Positions 1 through 12,674 of a stretch of DNA of 64,000 bases are shown here, in pieces; the first letter of the stretch is position 1; the number at the start of each line of letters is the position of its first letter. This stretch comes from Tolypeutes matacus (Eukaryota > Chordata > Mammalia > Cingulata > Chlamyphoridae): positions 646,832 to 710,831 of the forward strand of contig JAKSZT010020895.1 in the NCBI GenBank assembly GCA_026826555.1. The letters are read 5' to 3'. The translations under genes and the position numbers were made by a program. The notes beneath the pieces are model-generated. The model ran no database searches. It had not been told where the DNA came from and saw only the letters and a list, made by a program, of their open reading frames with translations.

Positions 1-2039
1 ATTATGATTATGATCAGGTTTACTGTTGTCAGTGTGTGTAAAGATGTAAAAAAATTAAAGACAATTCTGACATCTATTTTGATGTAGTTTCATCTATATC
101 TCAGCCCCATAAAGAACATCACAGCGAAGTGCTCATATTTTCCCTAAGATTAAAGAAAAACCACTAGTTCACACATTGACTTGTTGCCACTTAGAGACTG
201 CCAACTTCTCTTACTCCAATTTTATGTTTCTTCTCCTTATGAAGTTATAAGATATTGTGAAGAAGTAAATTTTTCTATATCTTCTGCTCTGATTTCTCTA
301 TTACTAAATTAAAATTGTGTGCTAATTTGGAATATTGTTCAGCCTTTGGTGTTTTGAGAACACCAGTCTCCACTGTGTCTTTTTTGACTCTTCCATCAAC
401 TAATCCTCCTGAACATGTAGAAGTAAGGCTAGCCTGAATAAAATTACTACTGCACAGAAAATCATATTATGTTGTCCCTCAAACTTGGAAAGGCATTACA
501 ATAGTTTGCTCTCAATCTACTTTATTTCATTTCAAGAATCATGATAATGCTTACTTAAGTAGAAATGGAATATCAAAGAACCAACTGTTCTTAAAGAAAT
601 TTGGTTTGATATGTGGAAATGGATTGATATAACCCCTTCTTGTGAGCATTGTAGAGGAGCTCGTGGACAAGTTCTTTATCTTCAATATTTTGGATACTTG
701 CTTACAAATATAACAGGAGCAGAACAGGATATGTGGACTTTTCCCTCAGACGTTTAAGCTTAAACAAATTGAAGGAGCCATTACAGATGAGCTTGGACTG
801 AACCAGTCATCTTTACCATAAAAGTAAGTACATACTTTTGTTGATTTTTTTTGGAACATAGTTTTGATTTTCATAGCGTATATTATGATTTATAGAAGTA
901 ATCTCAATTGTGCACATATAAATCAAATTATACTACACAATTATGAAATGAATAAATGAAAGGAAAAATAAACATTTCAATAGTTAAGATCAACAGTCTT
1001 GCTCTTCATACGATGAACACAGTGACTAATCAACTTCATGATTTGTTGTGGTCTACTCTAGATAAATCTTAATAATCATTTGTTATATTACTGGCATGAG
1101 GAAACTATGGAATCATTTTTGTTTAAGATTCAAAACAATTTACTTAGTGTATTTTAACACTGAGCAGGTATAAATTATGTATTGAGTTTTGCACAATGTT
1201 TATTTTACACATAGTGAAGGTTATCATGGATCATTTAATGGCAAAAGACAAAGAACATAGCTTATGTCCACAAAGAGACTAAATAATGGGAAGTGGCAAT
1301 ACCCTCTACCCAGGAATTTTGTAGGTTATAAATTTATGTATGATTTGTTTCACATAACAAATTAACTATCTAATCATGAGAAAATATTCCAATTTGTAAG
1401 CTATGCATCCTCTGAAGAATACAGTGACCAAATAAAACATTACAGACTTAGGAAAGCTATCTGTATGTTGTAAGTATTTTACATAATGAACTTAGATTAC
1501 AGCACACCTAAGTCTTTTATGTGAAATAACTTTAAACTTGAACAACCAAGTATGCAAATCATTTAAAATAGCAGAAATATCAGGAGCAAAAAAAAAAAAA
1601 AAAAAAGGAAAAAATAAACAACTTTTTCCCTCATTAAAACATACTTTGATAATTTAGGAACCCCACTTCATCACTCCTCAAGAAAAGAATGGCTATTATA
1701 ATGGAGAAGTTGTACATCATTATAGAAATAGAACTAGTAAAAAGACTTGCAGTTTACAAAAGTAAAATTAGGTCTTAAATAAAAGTACCACTTCACATTT
1801 CAGAGAGAAGACTCTGGTATGTAGGGGGTAAGTAAAATACATTCAAGAAGAGCACATTTACAAACTTACAAAAGACCATTAAAAATATTATTTAAAATTA
1901 GAATATCTTCTGTACAAACGTAGTGTAGAAACACCTTCTAGCTATTAAACATCTCTGTTTCCCATTTTGTATGCAAATCATTCTATCGGATGGACAACTG
2001 GGTTTTCTCAATCAATATTTAAGGTTAAATGAGAGGAAG
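1..2039. other. AT-rich intergenic DNA
   Basis: No gene, RNA or clear transposon recognised. It contains a 19-base A run at 1588-1606. A stretch of about 60 codons around 580-760 on the plus strand reads open with fairly protein-like composition before stopping, but it matches nothing I know and may be chance. Confidence 0.5.
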
Positions 2040-2729
2040 GGAAATTCAAACTTTCATCTTTTGTGTTTTTCCATGTGCTGTCACCCATATTGATCCTGAG
2101 ACTTTCAATTTACTTCCCTTAATCCTTAAATCAACCCCCTGGTCCCATCCTTCAGTGTATGCTCTGCTGAGCATCCACAGTTTATTTTGTAGTTCATTGG
2201 TTGACTTCTTTAAATCTGACTACTTATTTACAATTTTGCAATGCATTCACCTATAGGTGCAAAATAATATTTATCAAATTTTATCCAGCATTTCTATGTT
2301 TTTGTAGTAATATTTTGAGATTATCTTAATCCTTCTCAATATGGTATATGCTATTATGTTCTTTCTAAACTTTTGTTAATAGTTTTACATTATTCAATTA
2401 TTCATCCTTTATTACATGTATTTGGGTACCACTGGTATGCATATTTCAGTAGCTCAACAAGGTATTTTTCTGTATATATACCGAATTAGAGAAATAACAT
2501 CTTTTATATTTTATTATATAATATTATAAAGTTGATTTCCAATCAATAATAATTACTGAGGAAATTTTTACATGGTCTCTCAATGGCATACAAAATAATA
2601 TGAGGTATTGGATTGAAAAACCACATAACTACACAGGAATGACTTGAGCAAAGTTCAAAACAAGCTATTTTAAAGTCATGTTGAAATAGTAATGAAACAG
2701 AATTCTAGATTATTATAAGAACATTAAAG

Positions 2730-3929
2730 TTAATAAACATCAAGGAGGAAATGTTCTGGGCTATTTATTGTTATTTTGAAATGTTTCTTTATACATAATT
2801 TCTTATACTTAGTTGAAAATAATGCTATCTTTTTAATTGAGTCCTTGAAGGCTTTCTTAACTTGGATGTTTCTCAAGGTATAAATAAAGGGGTTCAACGT
2901 AGGTGAAATAGAAGAAATGAGCATTGAAACCACTTTATTAAGGTCACTTCTTCCTTTGCTGTAGGATCCATACAGATGAAAATGCACATGCCATAGGTGA
3001 TGGAAACCACAATCATGTGGGAAGAACCGGTCAAAAAGGCCTTCTTCCTCTGCTGGACTGAGGGGAATCTAAAAATTGTCTTGATGATGTAACCATAAGA
3101 CAGAACTGCACAAGTCAGAGTCATAATCAGGATCAGCATAGCACAGATGATAACTGTCTGTTCTATTGACCATGTGTCTGAGCATGTGATTTTCACTAGG
3201 GGAAATGCATCACAGCCAAAATGATCAATGATTTTAGAGTCATAAAATTCCAGTTTTAAACCCAGGCTAAGTTGTGGGATTAGTGCACAAAATCTATCCA
3301 TACAAGAACAGATGAAACAGATAAGAGCATCGGCTGCTCTTCATGGTCATTTAGTTTAGGGGTTTGCAGATGGCCACATAGTGGTCATAGGACATGGCAG
3401 CAAGGAGGTAAAATTCAGTTACTGCAAAGAAAAAGACTTGAATGGCAGAAGCATTGTAGGTAATGACCCTGTCACCCATAGCTATGCTATACAAGTACCT
3501 AGAAATACAGGCAGATGGGAAGCGGCTGTGGCTCAATCAGTAGGGCTCCTGTTTACCATATGGGAGGCCCCGGGTTCAGTTCTCAGGGCCTCCTGGTGAA
3601 GGCAAGCCCGCCCGCATGGCATGGTTAGCTGACCCAGCGAGCACAAGCAGCAAGGGGGGGATAAATGAATAAATAAATAAAATCTTTAAAAAAAAAAAAA
3701 AAAGAAATACAGGCAGATGTGAAGGAGACCTCTAAGAAGGAGAAATTTTGTAAGAAAAAGTACATGGGTGTTTTCAGATGGGAATCCACAAATGTGAGTG
3801 TGATGATGGTCAGGTTCCCAGTTACACCAGCATGTAGGTGAGAAGTAGAAACATAAAAAGCAGAACCTGTAACTGAGGCTCATCTGTCAGTCCCAGCAGA
3901 ATGAATGTTGCTATTGTACTGTTTTTCAT
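2730..3929 (-). pseudogene. Olfactory receptor OR6C-like pseudogene, disrupted by a SINE
   Basis: Broken paralogue of the intact OR at 54 kb. The reading starts at the ATG ending at 3929 and stays open through TM1 until a 1-base deletion near 3832 just before the TM1 Gly-Asn pair. A DAS SINE (3518-3702) then splits the TM2 region. Frame fragments follow: TM2-TM3 at 3351-3500 with the DRY motif changed to DHY ([10 protein letters not shown]), a stop right after CKPLN, TM4-TM6 at 2894-3301, and TM7 with NPFIYTLRN at 2730-2987 in another frame. The normal stop has mutated, so the C-terminus would run on about 22 residues. Several independent lesions make it non-functional, whichever came first. 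Confidence 0.93.
3518..3702 (+). mobile_element. DAS-type tRNA-derived SINE with perfect target-site duplication
   Basis: The head (GGCTGTGGCTCAATCAG, then CCCGGGTTCAGTTCTC about 40 bases on) looks like tRNA A and B boxes of the armadillo DAS SINEs. A GC-rich middle, a short AAATAAATAAAT stretch and a long A tail follow. An identical 17-bp duplication (AGAAATACAGGCAGATG) flanks it at 3501-3517 and 3703-3719, as L1-driven retroposition makes. Perfect TSDs point to a fairly recent insertion, here into an OR coding region. Confidence 0.93.
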
Positions 3930-5549
3930 TGCTTACTTTTGACTTGTCTCCAATCTATGTATCAGTCATTTTCTTACAGATATTATAACTATTCTAAAAC
4001 TGACCATATTCAGTATTTTATTCCCCACTACAGTTTAAAAATTTGTTTTACTTCCATTTTCTGCTTATTTTTCCCTTGGGCTAAGGAGATATATTTTTTT
4101 CAAGTGGCAATGATGTCCTTTGGCTTTTAAGAATTCTTTCCTATTCAAAAAATAAATAAGTTTCATAAGAGATTACATGACTTTTCTTGACATATTTTAT
4201 ATTTTTTAACAGTGTTAAAATAGAACAGAAAATTAATGCTTATTATACACTCTCTAGAGAAGAAATTGACATCCTTGTACTAAAACTTGATATCTGTTTG
4301 TTCAGTGATTTTTAGAGAAAAGTTTTGAAAACTCTCAGCTCCAAAGATCTGCTGTTAACTCCCTTATACACCCCACATTTTTTCAGAATGTTTGCATTAT
4401 TTTTTTGAATATGGGCATTGTCTTTACTTCTGACCCAAATGTTCACTGCCTTCTCCTTACTCCTGAATTTCCATTAAAATGAAATACTCTTGCAATATTC
4501 ATACCATTTTTGCCCAATAATAACATATGTAATGCAGAAGTCAATATCACTTTGCTCCTGTGTTAGTGATAAGTTGCTCCACCAATATTTCTCAGGTATC
4601 AACAATTGGTTATGCCAGTAGGGACTCAATAATTTCCATTATACAGTCATTATTTATCTCAAGGTTTACAATTTTCTAACATTAATGTATAGAAAAACTT
4701 TCTCCCTTGTAACCAGTTTATTTGTTTTATGAGCAAATTTAATATCTTGTTTAACTTACTGTGTGTGCTTTTTAAGGATTGTGGGCATATTCATGCATGT
4801 GAATATTTGTATATTTCACTGTGTTACCAAAAAAGGGAAATAGCAACAAGCTAGGAAGATGATTTACCTGAATTTAGAACCCTTCTCAGGAATTTGATAT
4901 CTCAATCAACAACTATTAACCATTTCTATAATATTTTTTGTAGCCCACTTACCTTCCTTCCATCTTTCCCCAATATCTCAGTAATGCATGCATCACTGTG
5001 AAACCTTACTCAGACCTTTAAAATCAAAGCACTATTTAACCCTCAAAACATATTTTCCCAATATAGTAAAGCATATTAAATGATGAAAGTTAATAAATGA
5101 ATTAACAATACATTTTAACATACTGATTTTTTTCATTCTATCTATCAAACAAATGTTGGAAATGAACAAAGAGTTCTTCAATGAGATGCCATTTTGGCTA
5201 AAATGTTATTCTTTGAGGGTGGCTGTGGGTTTGAAGAGAGGGGTGTGTTACCGGATGGTAGTGGTAAAGGGGCATGCTTATAGACTTCTATACATACAAA
5301 CATACTTTATAATTTTGGATTTAGGTTTGAATATGCAGCAAAAATTTTCCATGGATATTTATAATATTGAGTTAGTTGTGTATTTATTGGTGCATCATAT
5401 GCATAAAATACTTGGAGACAATTATATCTTTCTATCCAAGATAAATTCTCTTTAAAAAATGACACCTCATAAAAATATGTTGGATACATGACAAAATATA
5501 TAAATTATCACTGAAATCCATTTTTGTAATCAAAGAATAGAACTTCTGT

Positions 5550-5993
5550 TGATGTTTTGGAACTAGGTCCATGAAAACAGTACCACAGATGAGAAAAGAT
5601 GAGAAAGAAACAAGAGATAGCTGGGTTCAGGGTCCCACCATCCAAGGGGAGGAAAGTGTCACTGCACAAAACATAGTGGCTTTTATTTAGCTTTAGAACG
5701 AAGAAAATACACGTGTGCATGTGCAAAGGCAATAGATATGTGACGGGCTACACATTACTAAAGTCAGCAAGTCTTTAAGGTTAATGGTTCAGTTCTCCTT
5801 ACATTCCTGCACGTAACAGACCTTGTTAATCATTATCTGATATATACCAGCTACACTCCCTGAAGCACAGAATGCTGTTCCACCAGACTCCTAACAGATC
5901 TTATCTTAGTGTCTTGAGACTAGACATGCCTGTTCCATACATACCAAGGAAACCTGCTTTCTGTCAGTATTCATGGCCTTTAATTGAACTTCA
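5550..5993 (-). repeat. 3' LTR of the provirus
   Basis: Aligns along its whole length with 13265-13712, about 12-13% different by my eye count. Read on the minus strand it begins TGAAGTTC and ends ATCA, the usual TG...CA ends. An AATAAA polyadenylation signal lies near plus 5680-5688 and a TATATATC-like box near 5840. The purine-rich stretch just beyond it (about 5994-6003) fits a polypurine tract. Confidence 0.88.
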
Positions 5994-6449
5994 TTTCCCC
6001 CATTTTTATTAATTATTTTTTAAGTGAAGATCATAAGAACCACTATATAAGATGTACAAAGTGACTTCCTGTCACACTTGTCTTCTTCCATAGGCTCTTG
6101 TGACTGTGCCTGTCTTATGTTGTCCTCCTCTGAGGATCTTACCCGTCATTTGCTACCAGTCAAGCTTTGAGCTCTTACACGGAAGGCAATTTCATTTATA
6201 TTATACTTCTTCAGGTTCCTTATGTGTATGCTTCTATATAGATAATTAATAATAAGATCAAGGGATTATTAATATACTACTTTCTACTACAAATAATGTA
6301 AAATTAGTTTTTCATAGCTAAGTTTCTTAACATAAATGCATTTATCTGATATATTTTTCTTTTTTTCTATGAATATATGTTATTACTCTACCCTTGAAAA
6401 TACAAACAATTAAAATGCATAAAACAGTAATTCCTAATCAAATCCAAAA
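5994..6449. other. Proviral DNA between env remnant and 3' LTR
   Basis: AT-rich sequence that should hold the end of env (membrane anchor and tail). I see no convincing open frame; stops occur in all minus-strand frames. A T-rich stretch lies at about 6357-6366. Nothing else recognised. Confidence 0.45.
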
Positions 6450-8124
6450 TTATAGTTGAACTGTTTTTTGTTTCCGCCTGTGTAATGGATTGATAGTATT
6501 TAAAATTTCAGACAATTCATTCCAAAATTCTGCACCAGGGGTTTCTTTCAATTCATTTTGAGACATGCTCAACACTTTCTTTTGCAATTCTAAAATATCT
6601 AAATAAATATTATGCTTATATCCAATCAAATGATTTTTTATTTGTTTCCAATCATGTTCACTATTATTAAAAGGCAAAAGACTAATACAAAAAAAAAACT
6701 TTCATTCCAATCACATTTAAGAGCTCTTAACAAGTTTAAATTATAGATTTGATACCCAAATGTATAATAGTTGCTTCAAGATCATTCATACAATTATTCA
6801 GTTCCATCTCAATGTGAGACTGGCTATGCCACATCTCACTTGCATTTTTACGCCAGTCCTTAACATATTGTTGAATCTGGACTCCTTGATGCAGTGCTGT
6901 TCCAGCAATGGCTGCAATGGTTATGATGCTAATCAGTCCAAAAATTCCTGCTATTAAAAGTCCAACCAGTCTTTTAGTTCTTTTTAAATAGTGATAGAGG
7001 AAGTGCCACAGCAACTGGGATTCTGGAGACTGCGACCAATGTCGGGTCATCTGAACCAGTAGCCATAGTCCTTTTCTTTGTCTTGCTATAAAAAGAGTTT
7101 GATTTTCCTGCAAATATGAATTCTTAAGACAAATAAATAAAGAGCAATTAGAGCAGGTAACGTTCCTTTCACCAAAAGTTACTTTTCCAATGATAAAAAC
7201 TGTAGGATCTCGTATACATACTGTAACTAATTGAGTTAATTTTCTTTTTAAACTGATAATATTAGTTTTATTGCCTTGTCATTCGAAAATCAGGCCAGTT
7301 CCCAAAAATAATTTCCCAAATAACTTTGAGTTTTGTTAAGTTTAGTGTCCCATTTTTGTGGGATAAATCTTTCTTGATTTTTCCAATTTATTGATCTATT
7401 ACTAAATGCTGTATTACCAAAACTCCAGAATAAGGATTACTGTCATTAGTGGTTATGGCTGAATTGTTAATGAACCAAGATATGTTTGTGTTTTTAACAG
7501 ACTTCAGCACTCCTATAAGGACCGAGTCCTTTACAATTCCACAGAAATCATTAAACAACACAACCTCTCTAAAACATACATGCCATTTGTCATTTAGTAA
7601 TCTGTTTTGAGAGGGACATGTAAGATTTACCATATTTTCTGATTTATATGGTAAAGAAGGGAAAATGAGAATATGAATTCAAGTTTGATTTTTGTCTGTT
7701 AAAACTACACTGCAATTTTGAGGTTGCATGCATGCAGAACCACGTCCAGTACAAAGAGGGTGATCTATAAAAGGTAAAGTTAAATTTTCTATAAAATTCC
7801 TTTCTTCTTTTGGCTTTAATGGTAGCTGTAAGTCTATAGGTCCTGGAAAATGGTGAGATTGATTAAGATAAATTGAGTAAGAGTCATCACCCCAGGTTAA
7901 CAGCTCTAAAAGATGTGAGTTGGTAATGTATGCACAATAAGTTAATTATGATATGGTATCTTACCTTGACCTAATACTTTACCTATAATTAATTCCATGT
8001 GAATCCACCATGTCCATACTTTATGTTTTGGCAGCATCTTCAACTCTAGGCTTGATTCTTCTGGAGGGGATCCACTGCTGTTTTCCCGTTTCTGTAATGA
8101 TAAGAGCAAAACCTCTGCCCCCAA
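6450..8124 (-). pseudogene. ERV env remnant (surface and transmembrane subunits)
   Basis: Broken betaretroviral envelope gene, spread over several frames. The clearest part is 6736-7113: a basic RTKR cleavage site is followed by a hydrophobic, Gly/Ala/Ile-rich fusion-peptide-like stretch and a heptad-type helix, the start of a transmembrane subunit. The distal ectodomain continues in another frame at 6450-6677. Upstream, 7388-7633 looks like surface subunit with several N-x-S/T sites, and 7942-8124 may be the env start region. Frameshifts and stops separate the pieces, so no envelope protein can be made. Class assignment rests on the look of the TM subunit and the Lys primer site. Confidence 0.8.
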
Positions 8125-9902
8125 ATTTTACCTCTCCTTTTCCCCATTTATTGGTTGTTTCATTTTTCAAATATATTGGTTGTCTGCATTTTTCATTTTC
8201 ATTCTTTTTATTAATCTCCTATTGTCTTTCTGCTGCTGTTGTTTTAGAAATTTGTTGTCTATTAAGAAAATTTAAAGTAAGCAATGCTTTAGATGGTTTG
8301 TCTTTAGCAGATTCTCCTCCATCTCTCCCTTTTTGTTTTTGCAACATTAATTTTAGTAAGCGATTGCTATTTTTTTTTTTTTTTACTATAGCTTATTCTT
8401 GGGGTTATTTGCTTGAGTAAGAGAATGTTGGAGATGTTTATAGAGTTGTATTAAAAGTGAATTGAGTGGGCTGCAATGAGGGTAAATACATGCTTGTGGG
8501 AAGGCAGAGAGAGTAAGGCATAAAGCCTTAAGGACATAATATTGACACATGCTGGGTGTATTGAACATTTCTTGTGGCAGGAACTTTTATTGATATTTTG
8601 TTGGTGTATTTTTGTTAATAATTGAAAGAATATAAAATAATTGAAGGATTGTTTTATAAACAGGGGTTTAACTGTTATATTCCAATCTTTTATAATATGT
8701 ATACATACATTCACATGCTTATCAAACCAGGGGACACACTGATATACTTGGCTTATTATTGGCTAGAGTCCTGGATAGATACAAGTTAAATGTTAATATG
8801 TAATTTAGTTTAATAAGCTTATACTGACAATTAGAGTAAGAAACATGAATAGCATAATCAATTAAAAGATTAAGTTAGTATTGAACAAAGTTACAGAATG
8901 ACAGATAAATAGAGCATATTTATATATATACTTACCAATATTTTGCTTTTAGCTGGGAAGTGTTGAATTAGCAACTGCTACTAGAGTTTTGGTTGACTGT
9001 TTTAGGATTAATGAATTTGATATTATAGATGCCAACTTGTGAGTATTTTGCTAATTCCTGAGGAAGGGGCCAGCCTCCCCAGGAAGGAACACAACACTCC
9101 TTGGGCAGTATATTTTAAGGTTTACGCATCAGTCCCCAGGAGAGTGGCCAGCTCCTCAAGGGAGGTATACAACACCTTTTGAAATGTACTTTATCTTTTT
9201 TAATTTGTTACAAAACATCTTTGATGTGCTTATTAATTTCGTTTCCATTATTTTTCCTGAAATATGAAAAATGTTAAGATTTACATATATATATATAATA
9301 AAATACATTTATGTGTAACATACAAGTTATTAAATTACTTAAGTATGCAATATAGTGCATTAAAGTTTTGATTAGTCTTTAAATATGTTCTGCATAATTT
9401 GTAACTACAGTAGATTATATAACAACAAAAAATAATAAGACTTTTAACCAGCAGACATCCAATGAATAAACTTTTATTTTTTATGCATTTAAGATTCTTA
9501 GTAGCATGATTAGAATGACTTTAATTTCTTTATTTTGTATAGTTTGAGGCATAGGTAAAAACAAATTATTATTTCTTATTTGGGCTGTGGGCCAATATAT
9601 TAACTTGTAATTTTAATACCTGCATTGGCTTTGTTGTTAACATTATAATTAGAATTGGGGCTGTAGCTCACAATGTTGAATATAAGCTTGATTTATTGTC
9701 AGCAGTTTTGCCAAAAAGGGAATTTGGGCTGCCTTGACTTGTTTAAAAGAAGATTAATTTTTTGTAACACACTGGTAATATTTGGGACTGCTGCATATTG
9801 CAGTGGTGTTATTTTATTTGCTATAATTTACTGTTATGCACTACCCCTGGCAACACCTAATGGCTGCTTTCTTTTTGTAGTTATAGACTTTTTTTTTTCC
9901 TT

Positions 9903-9934
<32 letters not shown>

Positions 9935-11000
9935 CAGAGGGGGGGTAAAAAAAATATAATTAAGTTAAAGGATCTGCCTTTTGATTTTTAGGCAGAGAGG
10001 TAGTTTTTGTGACACATAGTATTATTATATTTTAAAATAATTAAAATTATGATTAATAACATTATACTTTTATTTAATATTATACTGAAACATTATTAAA
10101 TTTTCAGGAATTTTATAGACTTTTAAAGTATTCATATTAACTTTTTATTCATACAACTTTAATTGTTATAAGGTTAGAAAATTTCTTTTAATTGTACAAC
10201 AGTTTTAAATACTTCATTCAACTTATAATATATCACATGAACTTAACTATTTTTAGTGTTTTATCTTTTTCTAGGTAACAGACCAAATTATTTGTAACAG
10301 TTTGAAAAAAGGCTACTTTTTGAGAAAGCAGGTTTAAACATTATGTTCTTTTAAAAGTGATAATTCTTTTTTCTTCAAGGAAATGATAAAGTTAAAGTAT
10401 AAGCAGCTACTTTAATAAAACAGACTTTCTTTTTTGCATACTGATTATTCAGGAAAAAATGCTGTGTAAACTTTTATTAAAACAGATTAATGACTTGAGA
10501 AACTTTAAGAAAGAATGAAACTTTAAGTTTGTTTTAATAACTAGTCATTTCATCATAGGATAAAATTACTTTGTTTTCCTTAATAAAAAAAGCACATTCT
10601 ACATACCTTCCATATTTAAGTTACCACAATGATTTTGGAAACTGTTTCCAAGCAAATTTAAGACAACCTACAATTACCATCAACATTAAACAAACTTGTT
10701 AGAATAATGATTTAATTTGATTATAGCTATTTTTATTATTTTAAATTAATACTCATATTTAGTTATTAATAAAAGTACTTATTTAATGTTGGCCATTTGA
10801 ATAGAGCTCTTATAATAATTTTCATTTATCAATTTAATATTACCAATACAGAAGTATCAAAATATACCTTGACACTGAACAAACAGACAAACACAAAACA
10901 AGTTACAACAAATCAATAGAAACTTTGAACATTTTTCTGGAAACTGTATTACTAAGTTTTCTTACTTTTCCAGTGGTTTAATTTTATTAGCCTCTATCAT
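8125..11000. other. Unassigned interior of the provirus, AT-rich
   Basis: A 2.9-kb stretch between the gag/pol remnants and env where integrase would be expected. I recognise no integrase motif. It includes homopolymer T runs (about 8371-8384; 28 bases at 9904-9931 followed by AAGCAGAGGGGGGG) and an imperfect ~95-bp tandem pair near 9050-9180 (GGGGCCAGCCTCCCCAGGAA and GTGGCCAGCTCCTCAAGGGA). It could be decayed pol or a secondary insertion; the sequence does not settle this. Confidence 0.45.
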
Positions 11001-11137
11001 CTCACAGCGTTATCCTTATGTAGGCAGTAGGAGGTTTACAAAGTTGTTGCTGTAACATTTTCCTTATTTTAGTTACCTTTTTGGCAGAATAGTGATGCCC
11101 CTGCAACTAATGCTAGATCTTTCTAATATTAATCTTA

Positions 11138-11711
11138 CTAATTTTTTTTTGGAATAGTCTCTTTTGCTCCTGAATTGGTTAGACAGACTTTATTTTGTTT
11201 CTCAAGTATTAATTTTTTGGTAGTGGCAAACTCTAGGCGGCACTTCTCTAGGTGGCTGTGCATAAGTTTGCAGAGAATCTGTGGGCACAAAATTAACATT
11301 AATCTGTTGTGAATTTTGAACAGGTGGTGCTGTTGGAGAGCACTGCTTTTTGCAATCTTTTTGATAATGACCAGCCTTCCCACAGTTAAAACAGGTTCTG
11401 CAACCGGAAAGAAGCTACAAAGCTTCAGGATCACCTCATTTACTTGCTTGTCCTATGCTTTTCATGAATGTGGTCTGTGGTAAAGGAATTTTCACAGATG
11501 CTTTAGGAGGAACTAAGGATGGCTCAAAAAAGGGGTTTAGGGAACTTGACTGAGGGTTAAATGCTGGGGCAAACGGCAGGTTAAGGGAAGTCTCTTTAGG
11601 CACATCAAAGTCTACAGCTGGAGCTGAAGGGTTATTAATAGCTTGCATTTCCATTACTTCTGCCATCAGTGTAGTAAGTAAGTGCAGCAGAGAGTGGTTG
11701 TTGTTTGACAA
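11138..11711 (-). pseudogene. ERV gag-like fragment with an intact zinc knuckle, misplaced after pol
   Basis: On the minus strand 11352-11393 encodes a perfect C-x2-C-x4-H-x4-C zinc knuckle (14 codons, beginning C-F-N-C), the first nucleocapsid knuckle type. Before it (11436-11711) lies a Pro/Ser/Phe-rich open stretch as in a gag linker region. This gag material lies downstream of the reverse transcriptase and RNase H remnants, the wrong order for a retrovirus. Confidence 0.75.
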
Positions 11712-12290
11712 CCTTAGGAAGAATCCATGAAGTACATTTTAAAAACTGTAAAAATTTTGAATTTGGGAAATGATTATCAATTGTTCCAATAAAATCTGCT
11801 AAGGCTACTTGCCAGGAATTACTAAACTGCCAGAGCTGAGAAAGCTCTGTAAGGTCCAATATGATTTTATCAGGATCTCTAGCCATAAGCTGTCTCAGGC
11901 GAATATGGCCTTTTGTTATTATTGTAATTTTTTCAGGATAAGTATGAAGTATTTTTGTATCTTTTTTGGGTAAGAATATCCATTCTATTATGCTCCCCTT
12001 TTGCCAAAGTATCCCAGTAGGGAGAATGGCAAGCCAGGTTATAAAGATCCCATAGGTTGAATAGTTTTGTTAATTTCATGTAAATCAGTCAACATGCGCC
12101 ATTTGCCAGATTTCTTTTTAATTACAAAAACTGGAATTCCACAGACTATTAGAGGGCTCAATATGCCCTACCATTAACTGCTCATGTACTAATCCTTTCA
12201 GGGCTTCTAACTTGTCTTTTGGAAAGGGCCACTGTTCAACCCAGATAGGTTTGTTCCTTAGTCATTTTAAAGGTAATGCAAAGCCCTTTG
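11635..12290 (-). pseudogene. ERV pol remnant: reverse transcriptase ends and RNase H start
   Basis: About 12040-12290 encodes the N-terminal part of a betaretroviral reverse transcriptase, with [16 protein letters not shown] sequence and a following LTDLHEINK stretch. At about 11660-11950 the thumb/connection region follows, ending with the RNase H start motif TYYTDGRSNG. The catalytic palm between them is missing, so most of the polymerase core is deleted. Frameshifts and stops are frequent. Confidence 0.78.
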
Positions 12291-12398
12291 AAACAGTAGC
12301 CCCTACTCTAAATTTGAATATCCTAGGCGATGGCAGTCTCCAATAAATCATGTCTCAGGTCGGGAAGGGGGAGCATATTGTATATCAGTAATAAGATA

Positions 12399-12614
12399 TT
12401 ACTGTAAAGCTGTATCAGAAATGTGAGGAATATTCAAATAAGATCCCCACTGGTATAATAAATCTCCTTCCCGTAAGTTTCCCCACTTATTAATAAGGCT
12501 GTCATTCTTATGATATCTAGAATGACATTCATTGGCCCAGTGTAACTCTTTCTGGTATATCGGATACACACGAGTTGGTATTGATCTATTATTGCTGCTA
12601 GATGGAGCTCTCAC
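12399..12614 (-). pseudogene. ERV gag nucleocapsid end / protease region remnant
   Basis: A second zinc-knuckle signature is readable: Y-x2-Y-x4-H-x4-C with HWANEC, that is the CCHC pattern with its first two cysteines changed to tyrosine. It sits in the expected place upstream of the reverse transcriptase remnant. Little of protease can be recognised between. Confidence 0.62.
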
Positions 12615-12674
12615 ACTAGTTTTGGCTCAGCAATCTTTTGGCATGGACAGCATAAGGACCACTGGGAAAGTTCC

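Larger units (their letters stand above)
2040..5549. repeat. Duplicon unit 1, left part (around the SINE-split OR pseudogene)
   Basis: The non-coding flanks of the 3-kb OR pseudogene align collinearly with those of the intact OR. About 2040-2729 matches about 53195-53990 (both share TCTGACTACTTATTTACAA, then CAGCATTTCTATGTG-like sequence). About 3930-5530 matches about 54940-56520 (for example GCCCAATAATAA-type and TATTTGTTTTATGAGCAA stretches). So the duplicated block is much larger than the gene. Outside the pseudogene I see no other gene here. Confidence 0.82.

Noticed and set aside
580..765. Protein-like open stretch on the plus strand
   Set aside because: No start context, no recognised motif, about 60 codons only; could be chance or an unrecognisable relic.
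3518..3600. tRNA-like sequence
   Set aside because: The A and B box similarity belongs to the SINE head; A tail and TSD show a retroposon, not a tRNA gene. The same holds for 26185-26305, 31560-31640, 44535-44632 and 52790-52880.
5153..5455. 100-residue open frame on the plus strand
   Set aside because: Lies in duplicon flank; the matching region of unit 3 does not keep it open, so no sign of selection.
8010..8420. 136-residue open frame on the plus strand
   Set aside because: Lies opposite to the ERV env region and ends in a poly-T-derived Phe run; a shadow frame.
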